The notes beneath the pieces were generated by a model. It did no database searches and had not been told where the DNA came from. It saw only the letters and a program-made list of their open reading frames with translations. DNA of 64,000 nt from Haloarcula japonica DSM 6131 (GTDB taxonomy: Archaea; Halobacteriota; Halobacteria; Halobacteriales; Haloarculaceae): positions 315,199 to 379,198 of the forward strand of contig NZ_AOLY01000037.1 of assembly GCF_000336635.1 (NCBI RefSeq). Direction: 5' to 3'. A program made the position numbers and the translations under genes. Below are positions 50,545 to 58,504 of this stretch, piece after piece (position 1 is the stretch's first letter; each line of letters starts with the position of its first letter).

Positions 50545-51012
50545 TCAGTCCGCTGTGCCCTGCCGAACCTTCACAGCCATCCCCGTCTCGAAGTCGTCCA
50601 TGCCGCTGCCGGGCAGTTCCGCGCGGCCGACGGCGAGCAGATAGCCGTCCTCGTGGACGACGAGGGCCTCGTCGCCCGGACGGAGAGCGCTGTCGGCGGA
50701 CTGCACGAACTTCGCGAAGGCGTTCCGGCCCTCGCGGATGAATGGCTCGCTCTCGTCGCCGACGACCACGCGGTGTCGCGGCCCGTCGAAGGCATCGAGG
50801 AGTCTGCTCCCGCCGGCGAGTCCGAGTCGGAAGCGGCCGTCGTCGCCATACGTGGCGATGCGGCCGTCCGTGGCATGGACCTGTCGCGGCCGGCCGGAAC
50901 TAGTGTGTGTTACGTCGAGGGCGTCAGCGCCGGCGAACAGCGCCGTCCCGCCGCCACCGCCGAACTGGTAGTCGGCCGCGCGCCGGAGCCCGCGGAACTC
51001 GTCGTCACTCAT
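50545..51012 (-). CDS. PUA-domain RNA-binding protein
   Basis: A 155-residue protein. The N-terminal half (RRAADYQFGGGGGTALFAGADALDVTHTSSGRPRQVHATDGRIATYGDDGRFRLGLAGGSRLL) is an archaeal pre-PUA region. The C-terminal half is a PUA domain: HRVVVGDESEPFIREGRNAFAKFVQSADSALRPGDEALVVHEDGYLLAVGRAELPGSGM. Such pairs occur in archaeosine synthases and in unlinked small proteins; no transglycosylase domain is present here, so it may bind rRNA or tRNA alone. Confidence 0.85.
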   Translation of the reverse strand: MSDDEFRGLRRAADYQFGGGGGTALFAGADALDVTHTSSGRPRQVHATDGRIATYGDDGRFRLGLAGGSRLLDAFDGPRHRVVVGDESEPFIREGRNAFAKFVQSADSALRPGDEALVVHEDGYLLAVGRAELPGSGMDDFETGMAVKVRQGTAD

Positions 51013-51600
51013 TGCCCGTGTTCGATGCCGGGTGATAAACCGCCTTTCGGTTCTGCCCGTGCCACTGTTCGACGCAGTCCGAGATGAAATGTGAGGCCGA
51101 CCGTGGCTGCCCGAACCACGGCCGACCGAAATCGTGTGGCAATGGTGAATGCCACTCCCCCCGATCCGTTCCGAATCAACGGTCTGGCCCTATGGATGAC
51201 GGTGTCCCGAACCGGAATGCCATTGGTTCGATCCGTCAGTCGCCCCGGCCCGAGTACACGGGGCGTGTGCCTCTGTATCCGCTCCGTGGTCAGCGATCCG
51301 ACCACGACGCCTAGAACTGCAGTGGGTCGCCGTCTCGCGCCTGTTCCGTGACGAGCGCGAGGGTGTACCGACCATCCTCAGCGGGTGGCAACATACCGTC
51401 TCTGTGACCCAACTGGTCGGGGGCACTACAAGGGGATGTGTTTGCTGCTTCAGTTATGCAGGTGGGCCGGAAATACCGTTCTGTCGGGCCGGAGCGGTAG
51501 CGTCTCTCAGGGGAAATATGGTTATTGCTGTCCAGTACCATACTTTCCTCCGTCGATTTTGGGGAAATTTATACCGGATGACGTCCAAGTGACGGGTGAT
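51013..51600. other. gene-poor interval with two short hairpins
   Basis: About 590 bases without a secure gene. Two consecutive potential hairpins occupy 51095-51127 (12-base arms with two mismatches, loop of 9) and 51136-51155 (6-base arms GTGGCA/TGCCAC, loop of 8). The minus frame 51311-51394 (27 codons) has a protein-like tail MLPPAEDGRYTLALVTEQAR but no body. A TATA-like AATTTATACC at 51566-51575 serves the next gene. The region may hold a small RNA, or a decayed gene. Confidence 0.45.
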
Positions 51601-51783
51601 ATGGCTACAGACACGCGAAAAGTGATTCTGGGCGCTGCGCTGCTGGCGATCAGCACCGTGCTTATCCTTGGTACAGGGGCAATCGACATCGGCATCCCGG
51701 CCGCTGCCGGAGCGCTGGCTGCACCTGGGCTGGCCGCCGGAGCCCTCCTCGTTGGAACGTCAGAAGACGGTCGCCCGGTCTAA
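51601..51783 (+). CDS. small DUF7470-like membrane protein
   Basis: A 60-residue protein with two hydrophobic stretches, VILGAALLAISTVLILGTG and IGIPAAAGALAAPGLAAGALLVG, then SEDGRPV. It resembles small haloarchaeal proteins of the DUF7470 type with unknown role. TATA-like AATTTATACC lies 26-35 bases upstream of the ATG, fitting a leaderless transcript. Confidence 0.8.
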   Translation: MATDTRKVILGAALLAISTVLILGTGAIDIGIPAAAGALAAPGLAAGALLVGTSEDGRPV

Positions 51784-51918
51784 CCGCCGAGAGCCTTTTC
51801 CTGCGAAACCCAAGCACAAGCACTTCTGAGCCTGTCGAGCCGCGGGAAGCTATTCCGGGTACGTGGTTGGATCAGTGGTGGAGACAGCGCCGGAGCGACT
51901 GCCCACGTATTGGGTCGG

Positions 51919-52416
51919 CTATAGCAGGAATCGGTCGGAATCGTCGCTCATGTCGATAAACCCGTCAACGGCCGCTTTGAGGTCTTCGGAGGACGACTCT
52001 TCGAAGCCCATCGCTTCGACGCGACAGCCTTCGTGGCGGAGATACCGACATACACGAGCGAAGTCGCCGTCACCAGTACAGAGCACTACCGTATCGACGT
52101 GATTTGCTAGCGAGACCGCGTCGAGACTCATCCCGACGTCCCAGTCGGCCTTCTTCGACCCGTCCTGAAACGTCTTGATGTCCTTGATGCGCGTCTCAAA
52201 GCCGATATCGACGAGCGCTTCGAAAAAGGACTCTTCCTCGGGCGAGTCCGCTCGGATGACGTAAGCAATAGCGCGGGTCAGTTCACGGCCGTCAACGGCC
52301 TCTTCCAGTAGCGCCTCGTAGTCGATGTTCCGCGAGTAAAGACTCCGGGCAGTGTGATAGAGGTTTTGCGCGTCGGCCAGTACGGCCACGCGCTGTCCCG
52401 GCTGGGAAACTGTCAT
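51919..52416 (-). CDS. NYN/LabA-like PIN-fold protein
   Basis: A 165-residue protein of the NYN family, a PIN-like nuclease fold. Characteristic residues: VAVLADAQNLYHTARSLY near residue 10 (first Asp), ELTRAIAYVIRADSPEEESFFEALVDIGFETRIKD, KKADWDVGMSLDAVSLAN near 90 (Asp pair) and DTVVLCTGDGDFARVCRYLRHEGCRVEAMGF near 107, with the last Asp. The acid set suggests a metal-dependent RNase or a related regulator. It is single and has no evident antitoxin gene next to it. Confidence 0.88.
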   Translation of the reverse strand: MTVSQPGQRVAVLADAQNLYHTARSLYSRNIDYEALLEEAVDGRELTRAIAYVIRADSPEEESFFEALVDIGFETRIKDIKTFQDGSKKADWDVGMSLDAVSLANHVDTVVLCTGDGDFARVCRYLRHEGCRVEAMGFEESSSEDLKAAVDGFIDMSDDSDRFLL

Positions 52417-52529
52417 ATCCGGATTTTTCTCCCGGACTGGGATAGGTTTTCGGGGTTTAGAGAACAGTCGGAGCGCGCGGGTCGGCAGTCAGTCTGGGCT
52501 CAGCGAGACACTGACAGACCGTGGTCTAT

Positions 52530-52552
52530 GTGACTGTCACGGGTGTTTTTTA
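52530..52552. promoter_or_regulatory. promoter region of the pentapeptide-repeat gene
   Basis: GTGACTGTCAC (52530-52540) is a perfect 5-1-5 inverted repeat. The T-rich GTTTTTTATC (52544-52553) follows at 34-43 bases before the ATG at 52587. The repeat sits just upstream of this TATA-like box. Confidence 0.4.
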
Positions 52553-52586
52553 TCATGGTCGGATTACAGAGCGACGTGAGTGCGTC

Positions 52587-54200
52587 ATGACGGCTACGTG
52601 TGGGTACAGCCACGATGTATCCGACGAGCGATTCGATGATATTGACGGGGACAGGTGGGTCTGTTCGCGGGAGGCGCTGTCCGACAATGAACCGTGTCTT
52701 TTCCATGCTAACCCGGACCGTGTTGATGAGACAGCAGTGTGTGACCAGTTGCTCCATGCGGTCGCCGGGGGGTCAGGACCGGTGCGGCTCATCGGGGCAA
52801 GCCTGGGTGCACTCGACCTCGATTACGCCGTGCTGGACGGGCCGTCGAACCAGCCGCTGGACCTGCGAGAGTCGACTATCTCCGGGAGCGTGTCGCTCAG
52901 ACACGCGACAGTTAAAATGCCGCTCCTGTTTCAGGGGAGCCATCTACGCGAGACGCTGGACCTAGAGGACTCGGTGCTCACCCGGCGTGTCGACTTCGGC
53001 GGTGCGACGCTCGCCGGACGGGTCTCGTTTCGAATGGCGGATTTCCGGTCATGGCTCGATCTGGGCGGAACAGAGTTTCGTGGCCCCGTCTACGCGAGAG
53101 TTGCCCGCTTCCGGCGGGGCATCTACGGTGTCGAGACGCTGTTTACCGACGCGGCCGACTTTCTCAACACTCGATTCGACGACGTGGCCAACTTCTACCG
53201 GGCGACGTTCGAGTCCGGGGCCGTCTTCGACAGTTCGACCTTTACCGGCAACGCGCAGTTCATCGAAGCGACAATCGACGCGCCGGCAGTGAAACTCGAC
53301 TCTGCAAGTGGTAATCCGCGCAGCACAGCCGAGACACTCAACGGAGTTGCACTGTCGATGAACAACGTGACCTGTGAACGTGAGTTCCGGCTTACCGACG
53401 CCACACTGACCGGGGATGTCACGTTTACCGGGAGCGACCTCGGTCGAGACCTCCAGACAGGTGGGTTGTCGGCAGACGGGTCCGACGTCGTCGTCGACTG
53501 CACCGATACGTCGGTTATCAGCGGCGTGGTCGGCGGTGACGCCGAATCGGTAACGTACGATATGACTGAAGCAGTCGTTGGTGAGGTCGAACTCGTCGAC
53601 AACGCCGCATTCAGCGTATTTCGCTTCGACGCAACGACCTTCGAAGGGTTCGATTTCAGTTCCTACAAGCGGGAACTCGCGGCTATCGACTGGCAATTGC
53701 ACAACGATGCGAACCAGTCCCCTGAACGGCTGGAGAACCTCTATCTCCGGGCGAAAAACGGAGCCAACGAAATAGGAGACAGCCGGGCCGCTTCGGAGTT
53801 TTTCACCAGAGAGATGGACTACGTCCGCCGCGGCCACTGGCGGCGGATGGTCGAGACCGCAAGCCCCGTGACAGCACTCAAAAGCGCCGGCAAGTGGATT
53901 TCCAACGTCAGCCTCAAGGTTTCCTGTGGGTATGGAGAACGGCCACTGCGACCCGTGTTTTTCTCACTCATCGTCATCCTGCTGTTTTCGGGAGTGTACG
54001 CCGCGTTCGATGCCCCGATCACCTACACGAAGCCGCTCGGGTTCGTCATCTTCAGTATCGTCAGTTTCGTTTCGATAATCCTTGGCCTCCCCGAGGCGGC
54101 TGGGACACTACTGAGCTTCGTTATTGCCGTCGAAGCGTTCATCGGTGGGTTCACCATCGCGCTGTTCGTCTTTACCCTCACACGGTCGATCAGTCGCTGA
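52587..54200 (+). CDS. pentapeptide-repeat protein with channel-like C-terminus
   Basis: A 537-residue protein. N-terminus: MTATCGYSHDVSDERF, then WVCSREALSDNEPCLFHANPD, a Cys/His set of zinc-ribbon type. Residues about 75-345 are pentapeptide-like repeats (DLRESTISGSVSLRHATVKM, FGGATLAGRVSFRMADFRSWLDLGG, FLNTRFDDVANFYRATFESGAVFDSSTFTGNAQF), predicted to form a square beta-helix. Then a helical linker (YKRELAAIDWQLHNDANQSP) and three hydrophobic segments (about 455-475, 485-505, 510-530) ending EAFIGGFTIALFVFTLTRSISR, like two-helix ion channels. ATG 52587 is preferred over 52521. Confidence 0.85.
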   Translation: MTATCGYSHDVSDERFDDIDGDRWVCSREALSDNEPCLFHANPDRVDETAVCDQLLHAVAGGSGPVRLIGASLGALDLDYAVLDGPSNQPLDLRESTISGSVSLRHATVKMPLLFQGSHLRETLDLEDSVLTRRVDFGGATLAGRVSFRMADFRSWLDLGGTEFRGPVYARVARFRRGIYGVETLFTDAADFLNTRFDDVANFYRATFESGAVFDSSTFTGNAQFIEATIDAPAVKLDSASGNPRSTAETLNGVALSMNNVTCEREFRLTDATLTGDVTFTGSDLGRDLQTGGLSADGSDVVVDCTDTSVISGVVGGDAESVTYDMTEAVVGEVELVDNAAFSVFRFDATTFEGFDFSSYKRELAAIDWQLHNDANQSPERLENLYLRAKNGANEIGDSRAASEFFTREMDYVRRGHWRRMVETASPVTALKSAGKWISNVSLKVSCGYGERPLRPVFFSLIVILLFSGVYAAFDAPITYTKPLGFVIFSIVSFVSIILGLPEAAGTLLSFVIAVEAFIGGFTIALFVFTLTRSISR

Positions 54201-54456
54201 GGCGGCGTTTACGCCGAGCACGCCGTTGGACGAGAGCGTAAGCGATAAGTCCCTCACGGTTGATCCCATAGGTATGCGACGACGCGCCGCAACTTCGCCG
54301 AAACCGCTGACCGCTAGCCAGCGCGTCGTCTCGAAACCAAAGCGCAAGCAGCCTTTCTGATGGCTCGTTGCGGGCGTAGCGACCCCGTCCCGGGCCGCCT
54401 TTTCGGGTATCGACAGACCGGACAACCTAACCCACAGCGACACCACACATTCAGCA
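54201..54456. other. interval before dapA with KPK-type tail sequence
   Basis: 256 bases. The terminal GGCG-TTTA-CGCC mini-hairpin (54205-54217 region) may end the channel gene. A basic 28-codon frame at 54274-54360 (MRRRAATSPKPLTASQRVVS..., ending KPKRKQPF) has no partner domain. A related KPKHKHF-coding sequence follows the gene ending at 51783. No promoter of dapA is certain. Confidence 0.4.
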
Positions 54457-55377
54457 ATGACAGCTATCGACTTCCGCGGCGTGTTCCCAGCGATGTGCAC
54501 GCCGTTCCATCAAGACGGCAGTATCGACTTCGAAACACTCAGAGAGGACGCACAGCGCCTCGAGTCCGCTGGCGTCGACGGCCTCGTTCCCGTCGGCTCG
54601 ACCGGCGAGTCGGCGACGCTCTCACACGACGAACACATCGAGGTCGTCGAGGCGGTCATCGACGCCGTCGACGACGTGCCGGTCATCGCCGGTTCGGGGT
54701 CGAACAACACCCAGGAAGCGCTGGAGCTATCGCAGCGCTCCGCCGAAGCCGGCGCTGACGCCCTGTTACTCATCTCGCCGTACTACAACAAGCCCGAACA
54801 GCAGGGGTTTATCGACCACTACACGACCCTGGCCGACGCGGTCGACCTGCCACAGATCGTCTACAACGTCCCCTCGCGGACGGGCCAGAACATCGAGCCC
54901 GATACGGCGGTCGAACTCGCCTCGCACCCGAACATCCGGGCGTACAAGGCCGCGAGCGGCGACATGAACCAGATTTCCGAGATCATCGAACGCACGCGGG
55001 GCGAGGACTTCGCGGTGCTGTCCGGCGACGACGGCATGACGCTGCCGGTGTTGTCGGTCGGCGGGACCGGCTGTATCTCCGTCTCGGCCAACATCGAGCC
55101 GGAGCGCACCTGCGCGATGGTCGGTGCGGCGCTGGCCGACGACTACGAGCGAGCGCAGGCGATTCATCATGAACTCGGCCCGCTGTTCCGCGCGATGTTC
55201 GTCGAGACCAACCCCATTCCGGTCAAGGAGGCCATGCGAATTCGTGGCTACGGCCCGGCACACCTCCGCTCGCCGCTGACCCGCCTGTCCGACGACCATC
55301 TCGACCACCTGCGTGACGTGCTCGCCACGCTCGAAACCGAGGACCTGGAAGACGAGTACGCGGAGGCCGAGCGATGA
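54457..55377 (+). CDS. dapA: 4-hydroxy-tetrahydrodipicolinate synthase
   Basis: A 306-residue DapA (pyruvate aldolase class I), condensing pyruvate with aspartate semialdehyde, the first step of the diaminopimelate route to lysine. Motifs: GSTGESATLSHDEH near residue 48, SPYYNKPEQQGFIDHYTTLA near 107, YNVPSRTGQNIEPDT near 133, with the proton-relay Tyr, and the Schiff-base Lys in AYKAASGDM near 164. It overlaps dapB by 4 bases. Confidence 0.96.
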   Translation: MTAIDFRGVFPAMCTPFHQDGSIDFETLREDAQRLESAGVDGLVPVGSTGESATLSHDEHIEVVEAVIDAVDDVPVIAGSGSNNTQEALELSQRSAEAGADALLLISPYYNKPEQQGFIDHYTTLADAVDLPQIVYNVPSRTGQNIEPDTAVELASHPNIRAYKAASGDMNQISEIIERTRGEDFAVLSGDDGMTLPVLSVGGTGCISVSANIEPERTCAMVGAALADDYERAQAIHHELGPLFRAMFVETNPIPVKEAMRIRGYGPAHLRSPLTRLSDDHLDHLRDVLATLETEDLEDEYAEAER

Positions 55378-56123
55378 CGCGGGTGGCGGTCAACGGTGTC
55401 ACCGGCCAGATGGGCGGTGCTGTCATCGAGGCCGCCACTGACAGCGAGGTCGTCGTCGGCTTCGCAACGAGTGACGTAGACGCAGTCGACGGCATCCCGG
55501 TCGTCCAGCCGGCCGAGGCCGCCGCTGCGCTCCGGGAGTACGACGTGGACGTCGTGGTCGATTTCGCCGTCCCAGAAGGTGCCGTGACTGTCGCCGAGGC
55601 CTGCGTCGAGGCGGGCGTCCCGATGGTCGTCGGGACCACCGGCTTCGACGAGGACGGGATGGGTCGCCTGAAAGACGCCAGTGAGGAGATCCCGCTGCTG
55701 AAGGCCACCAACTTCTCACAGGGGATTCAGGTCCTCCAGCGACTCGTCCGTGAGGCCGCCGGAACGCTCGACGACTACGATCTGGAACTGATGGAGACCC
55801 ACCACAACCGCAAAGTCGACGCACCGTCGGGCACCGCCAACAGCATCCTCGACGTGATTCAGGAAGAGCGCGACGTGGAACCAGTGTACGGCCGGGAAGG
55901 ACACGCGCCGCGCGACGAAGACGAAATCGGCGTGTTCGCGCGGCGAGCCGGCGACATTCGCGGCGAACACGAACTGGTTCTGGCCGGCAACGACGAAGTC
56001 CTCTCGCTCTCCCACCGGGCCGAGGACCGTGGCGTGTTCGCCGCTGGTGCACTCGATGCGGCGACGTGGCTCGTCGGCCGCGACGCCGGCTGGTACGCCT
56101 TCGGTGACGTCGTGGACGCCTGA
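55374..56123 (+). CDS. dapB: 4-hydroxy-tetrahydrodipicolinate reductase
   Basis: A 249-residue NAD(P)H reductase, the second diaminopimelate step. The Rossmann loop is VNGVTGQMGGAVIEA at residues 5-19; the substrate loop HHNRKVDAPSGTANSI near 140 has the catalytic His pair and Lys; the E/G motif GREGHAPRDEDEIGVFARRAGDIRGEHELVLAG near 170 is typical. Its ATG overlaps the dapA stop, so the two genes are coupled. Confidence 0.96.
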   Translation: MTRVAVNGVTGQMGGAVIEAATDSEVVVGFATSDVDAVDGIPVVQPAEAAAALREYDVDVVVDFAVPEGAVTVAEACVEAGVPMVVGTTGFDEDGMGRLKDASEEIPLLKATNFSQGIQVLQRLVREAAGTLDDYDLELMETHHNRKVDAPSGTANSILDVIQEERDVEPVYGREGHAPRDEDEIGVFARRAGDIRGEHELVLAGNDEVLSLSHRAEDRGVFAAGALDAATWLVGRDAGWYAFGDVVDA

Positions 56124-56320
56124 GCGATGGAGACCGACACAGCGACAGTTTTCGTCAGCCACGTATCGCCGTCCGCTGCGATTTCGTTCGGACACTGCGT
56201 CTGAGGAACTCTCCCCTCAGTGTGTTCAGACTACAGATATCAATATGTGATAATACACATTCGAATACTTCTCTCTATATTACGGGTAGCCTTATATGTT
56301 GGAATTGCTGAGTGTTCCGT

Positions 56321-56452
56321 ATGGCTACGAACCAACACGTACAACTGCCAGCGACCGACTGCCCGCGATGTTCAAGTGAATTCAAAGCGACGGCTCCGCG
56401 AATCAGCATGTGCCATGAATGCGGCTACATCCCCGGCCGCGGATCGGACTGA
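56321..56452 (+). CDS. 43-residue zinc-ribbon mini-protein
   Basis: A complete ATG-to-TGA frame encoding MATNQHVQLPATDCPRCSSE and FKATAPRISMCHECGYIPGRG then SD. The pairs CPRC and CHECG make a single zinc ribbon of 4 cysteines with 14 residues between pairs. A TATA-like CTTATATG (56291-56298) lies 23-30 bases upstream, so it is probably leaderless. The codons are normal for the genome. Such short zinc proteins in haloarchaea regulate motility, stress or unknown processes. It stands between dapB and dapD on the same strand but with its own promoter. Confidence 0.82.
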   Translation: MATNQHVQLPATDCPRCSSEFKATAPRISMCHECGYIPGRGSD

Positions 56453-56541
56453 GAGCGGGACGCGGCCAGCGGAATGAGTCACAGTAGCACATCCGTCTCG
56501 AAACCCCGGTAGGTAAGCCCCCGGCGTCGCAACCGGGTGGT

Positions 56542-57372
56542 ATGAGCCTCGAAGCCGACATCGACGACCTCTGGCAACGGAAACAGGACGGCCTGTCAGC
56601 GACCGACGCGACCGACGACCACCTCGCCGTACTCGATGAGTTCCTCGCGGCGCTGGAAGCTGGCGAGGTCCGCGCCGCGGAGAAGTCCGGCGGCGAGTGG
56701 GAGGCCAACGCCTGGGTCAAGCAGGGCATTCTGCTGAACTTCGGCCTGCGCGAGACCGTCGCCCGCGAGTACGGCGGCGTCGACTACCACGATGTGCTCC
56801 CGCTACGGGAGACCGCGGACCTCGGGGAGCGCGGGACCCGCAACACGCCGGACGGCACGACGATCCGCCGCGGCGCGTACCTCGGCGAGGACTGCATCAT
56901 GATGTCGCCCTCCTTCGTCAACATCGGGGCGTACGTCGGCGACGGCACGCTCGTCGACTCCTGTGACACCGTCGGTTCCTGTGCCCAGATCGGTGAGAAC
57001 GTCAAACTCGGCGCGAACACGCTCATCGGCGGCGTTCTCGAACCGGTCGAGAACGCGCCGGTCATCGTCGAGGACGAGGTGTCGCTGGGCGCTGGCTGTC
57101 GCGTCACCAGCGGCTTCGTCGTCGGCGAAGGATCGATTGTCGGCGAAAACACGCTCCTGACGCCACGGATTCCGGTGTACGACCTCGTCGAGGACGAGGT
57201 TCTCTACGGCGAACTGCCGCCGGAGCGCCGCGCGTTCCAGCGCTTCGTCGACTCTTCGGTCGGCGAGAACGACCTCATCCCCGGCGGGGCGTACAAGCCC
57301 GCTGTCGTGGCGACCGACGTGGAAGAGGAGACGCTGGAAGCGACGGAGCGAGAGGACGCACTTCGGGAGTAG
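56542..57372 (+). CDS. dapD: 2,3,4,5-tetrahydropyridine-2,6-dicarboxylate N-succinyltransferase
   Basis: A 276-residue DapD that succinylates tetrahydrodipicolinate, so the succinylase branch of lysine synthesis is used. The N-terminus (LEADIDDLWQRKQDGLSATD) and KSGGEWEANAWVKQGILLNFGLRE are family-like. The left-handed beta-helix starts RRGAYLGEDCIMMSPSFVNIGAYVGDGTLVDSCDTVGSCAQIGENVKLG near 112 and ends GYIVGENTLL-type hexapeptides. The TAG stop is followed at once by an 8-base inverted repeat. Confidence 0.95.
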   Translation: MSLEADIDDLWQRKQDGLSATDATDDHLAVLDEFLAALEAGEVRAAEKSGGEWEANAWVKQGILLNFGLRETVAREYGGVDYHDVLPLRETADLGERGTRNTPDGTTIRRGAYLGEDCIMMSPSFVNIGAYVGDGTLVDSCDTVGSCAQIGENVKLGANTLIGGVLEPVENAPVIVEDEVSLGAGCRVTSGFVVGEGSIVGENTLLTPRIPVYDLVEDEVLYGELPPERRAFQRFVDSSVGENDLIPGGAYKPAVVATDVEEETLEATEREDALRE

Positions 57373-57373
57373 C

Positions 57374-57560
57374 GAGGTTCTGAGCGGAGCGAAGAACCTC
57401 GACGGAACGGTGAGCGGCGGGAGCCGTGGAGTAGCGAGAGCCGCTCCCTATGGTCGCGCCTCTCGTTAGACGAACGGTGAGCGGAGCGAACCGTGAGCAG
57501 CGAGGTAGCGACCAGCGGAAGCACCCTCGAATAACGAGAGCGGTGAACGGAGTGAATTGT
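57374..57560. repeat. run of short palindromic GAGCGGAGCGAA hairpins
   Basis: Immediately after dapD: GAGGTTCT-11-AGAACCTC (57374-57381 with 57393-57400), then ACGGTGAGCGGCGGG...CCGT, ACGGT-GAGCGGAGCGA-ACCGT (about 57476-57496), and GCGGTGAACGGAGTGAAT. Each hairpin loop carries the core GAGCGGAGCGA or a derivative. This looks like a cluster of degenerate haloarchaeal interspersed palindromes. The first may also act as a dapD terminator. A weaker version continues in 58285-58330. Confidence 0.7.
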
Positions 57561-57690
57561 GACGTGCCGTATCCGGGTGACGGTGCTCACTGTCACCTGG
57601 GTGTGTTGCTGTAGCCATGCGAACAAGCACCCGTTACCACGGGGTGAACAATCGCCCGCATATTTGGTACCATACCACAAACACTATCGC

Positions 57691-58218
57691 ATGAGCCAGG
57701 GACACACCGTCTCTCGCGTCTCGGCAGTGACGAGGTACAGATGGGTCGCTGGCGGTGCGAGCGGGCTGGTCGCCGGCGTCGGCATGGGCGTCGTCTTCCA
57801 CGCCGGCGCGAACCTCATGCCGTTCATCGGGGCACTGTACGGCTGGCCGTCCGTCCTCGGCGGATGGGTGGTCCACCTGCTGAACAGCGTTCTCGCAGGC
57901 CTGCTGTTCGCGTTCGTCGTCTCCCGGCCGGTGTTTCACGGCCAGATAGAGTCCGTCGGAGAGAGCGTCGCGGGCGGCGTGGTCTTCGCGGCCGCAATCG
58001 GCCTGCTCTCAACAGGGTTCCTGCTCCCGGTCTCGATGAGCGCGCTGGGTGTCCAGTCGTTCCCCGAACCGCTTGTCCCGCTGCCGGGCATGCTCGGGAG
58101 TGTCCTCGTCGTGGCGTCCGTGGGCGTCGCCCACCTCGTGTACGGCTTGCTCCTCGGCTGGACCTACGCCGCAGCCAGGGGTCACAGAACTCCCGACAGC
58201 ATGGCGAACGAGGCGTGA
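57691..58218 (+). CDS. multi-pass membrane protein of unknown function
   Basis: A 175-residue protein with about four or five transmembrane helices: WVAGGASGLVAGVGMGVVF (19-37), PSVLGGWVVHLLNSVLAGLLFAFVV (52-77), GGVVFAAAIGLLSTGFLLPVSMSA (95-118), GSVLVVASVGVAHLVYGLLLGWTYAA (135-160). It resembles haloarchaeal DUF6789-like proteins, which I can only suggest. The ATG at 57691 starts a SQGHTVSR head. It is flanked on both sides by palindromic repeat DNA. Confidence 0.7.
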   Translation: MSQGHTVSRVSAVTRYRWVAGGASGLVAGVGMGVVFHAGANLMPFIGALYGWPSVLGGWVVHLLNSVLAGLLFAFVVSRPVFHGQIESVGESVAGGVVFAAAIGLLSTGFLLPVSMSALGVQSFPEPLVPLPGMLGSVLVVASVGVAHLVYGLLLGWTYAAARGHRTPDSMANEA

Positions 58219-58504
58219 CGGGCGTCGACTCCGCTCAGCCGGCGCTCACGTCGCGGCGGTGTCGTCGCTACCGACGACAAGAGGGAACGCCGGAAGCGAT
58301 GGAGTGAGAGAACGCACTCAGGGAGTGTCGTGGCAAGCGAGGTAACGACCTCCAGTGGTGTATCATTTCGACTATCGGACTGGCATCGGCAAAAAGAAAC
58401 CAATATAGGTTTCATTAATTCCAAAAGGCAGCTATTTGTAATTGCCAATGACTACACCACCGCATAACTTTAAGTATTAATAGTAGTAAATACCGGCCGT
58501 AGAT
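58219..58504. other. AT-rich interval with repeat remnants before the aldehyde dehydrogenase gene
   Basis: About 285 bases. Palindrome-like fragments similar to the 57.4-57.6 kb repeats lie at 58285-58330. A run of AT-rich DNA follows, including ATAACTTTAAGTATTAATAG (58465-58484), a likely promoter for the gene at 58505. The sharp change of base composition hints at an insertion or recombination boundary. Confidence 0.5.

Noticed and set aside
51221-51246. GGTTCGATCC, resembling a tRNA T loop
   Set aside because: The flanking bases cannot form the 5-base T stem, and no acceptor, D or anticodon arm fits around it.
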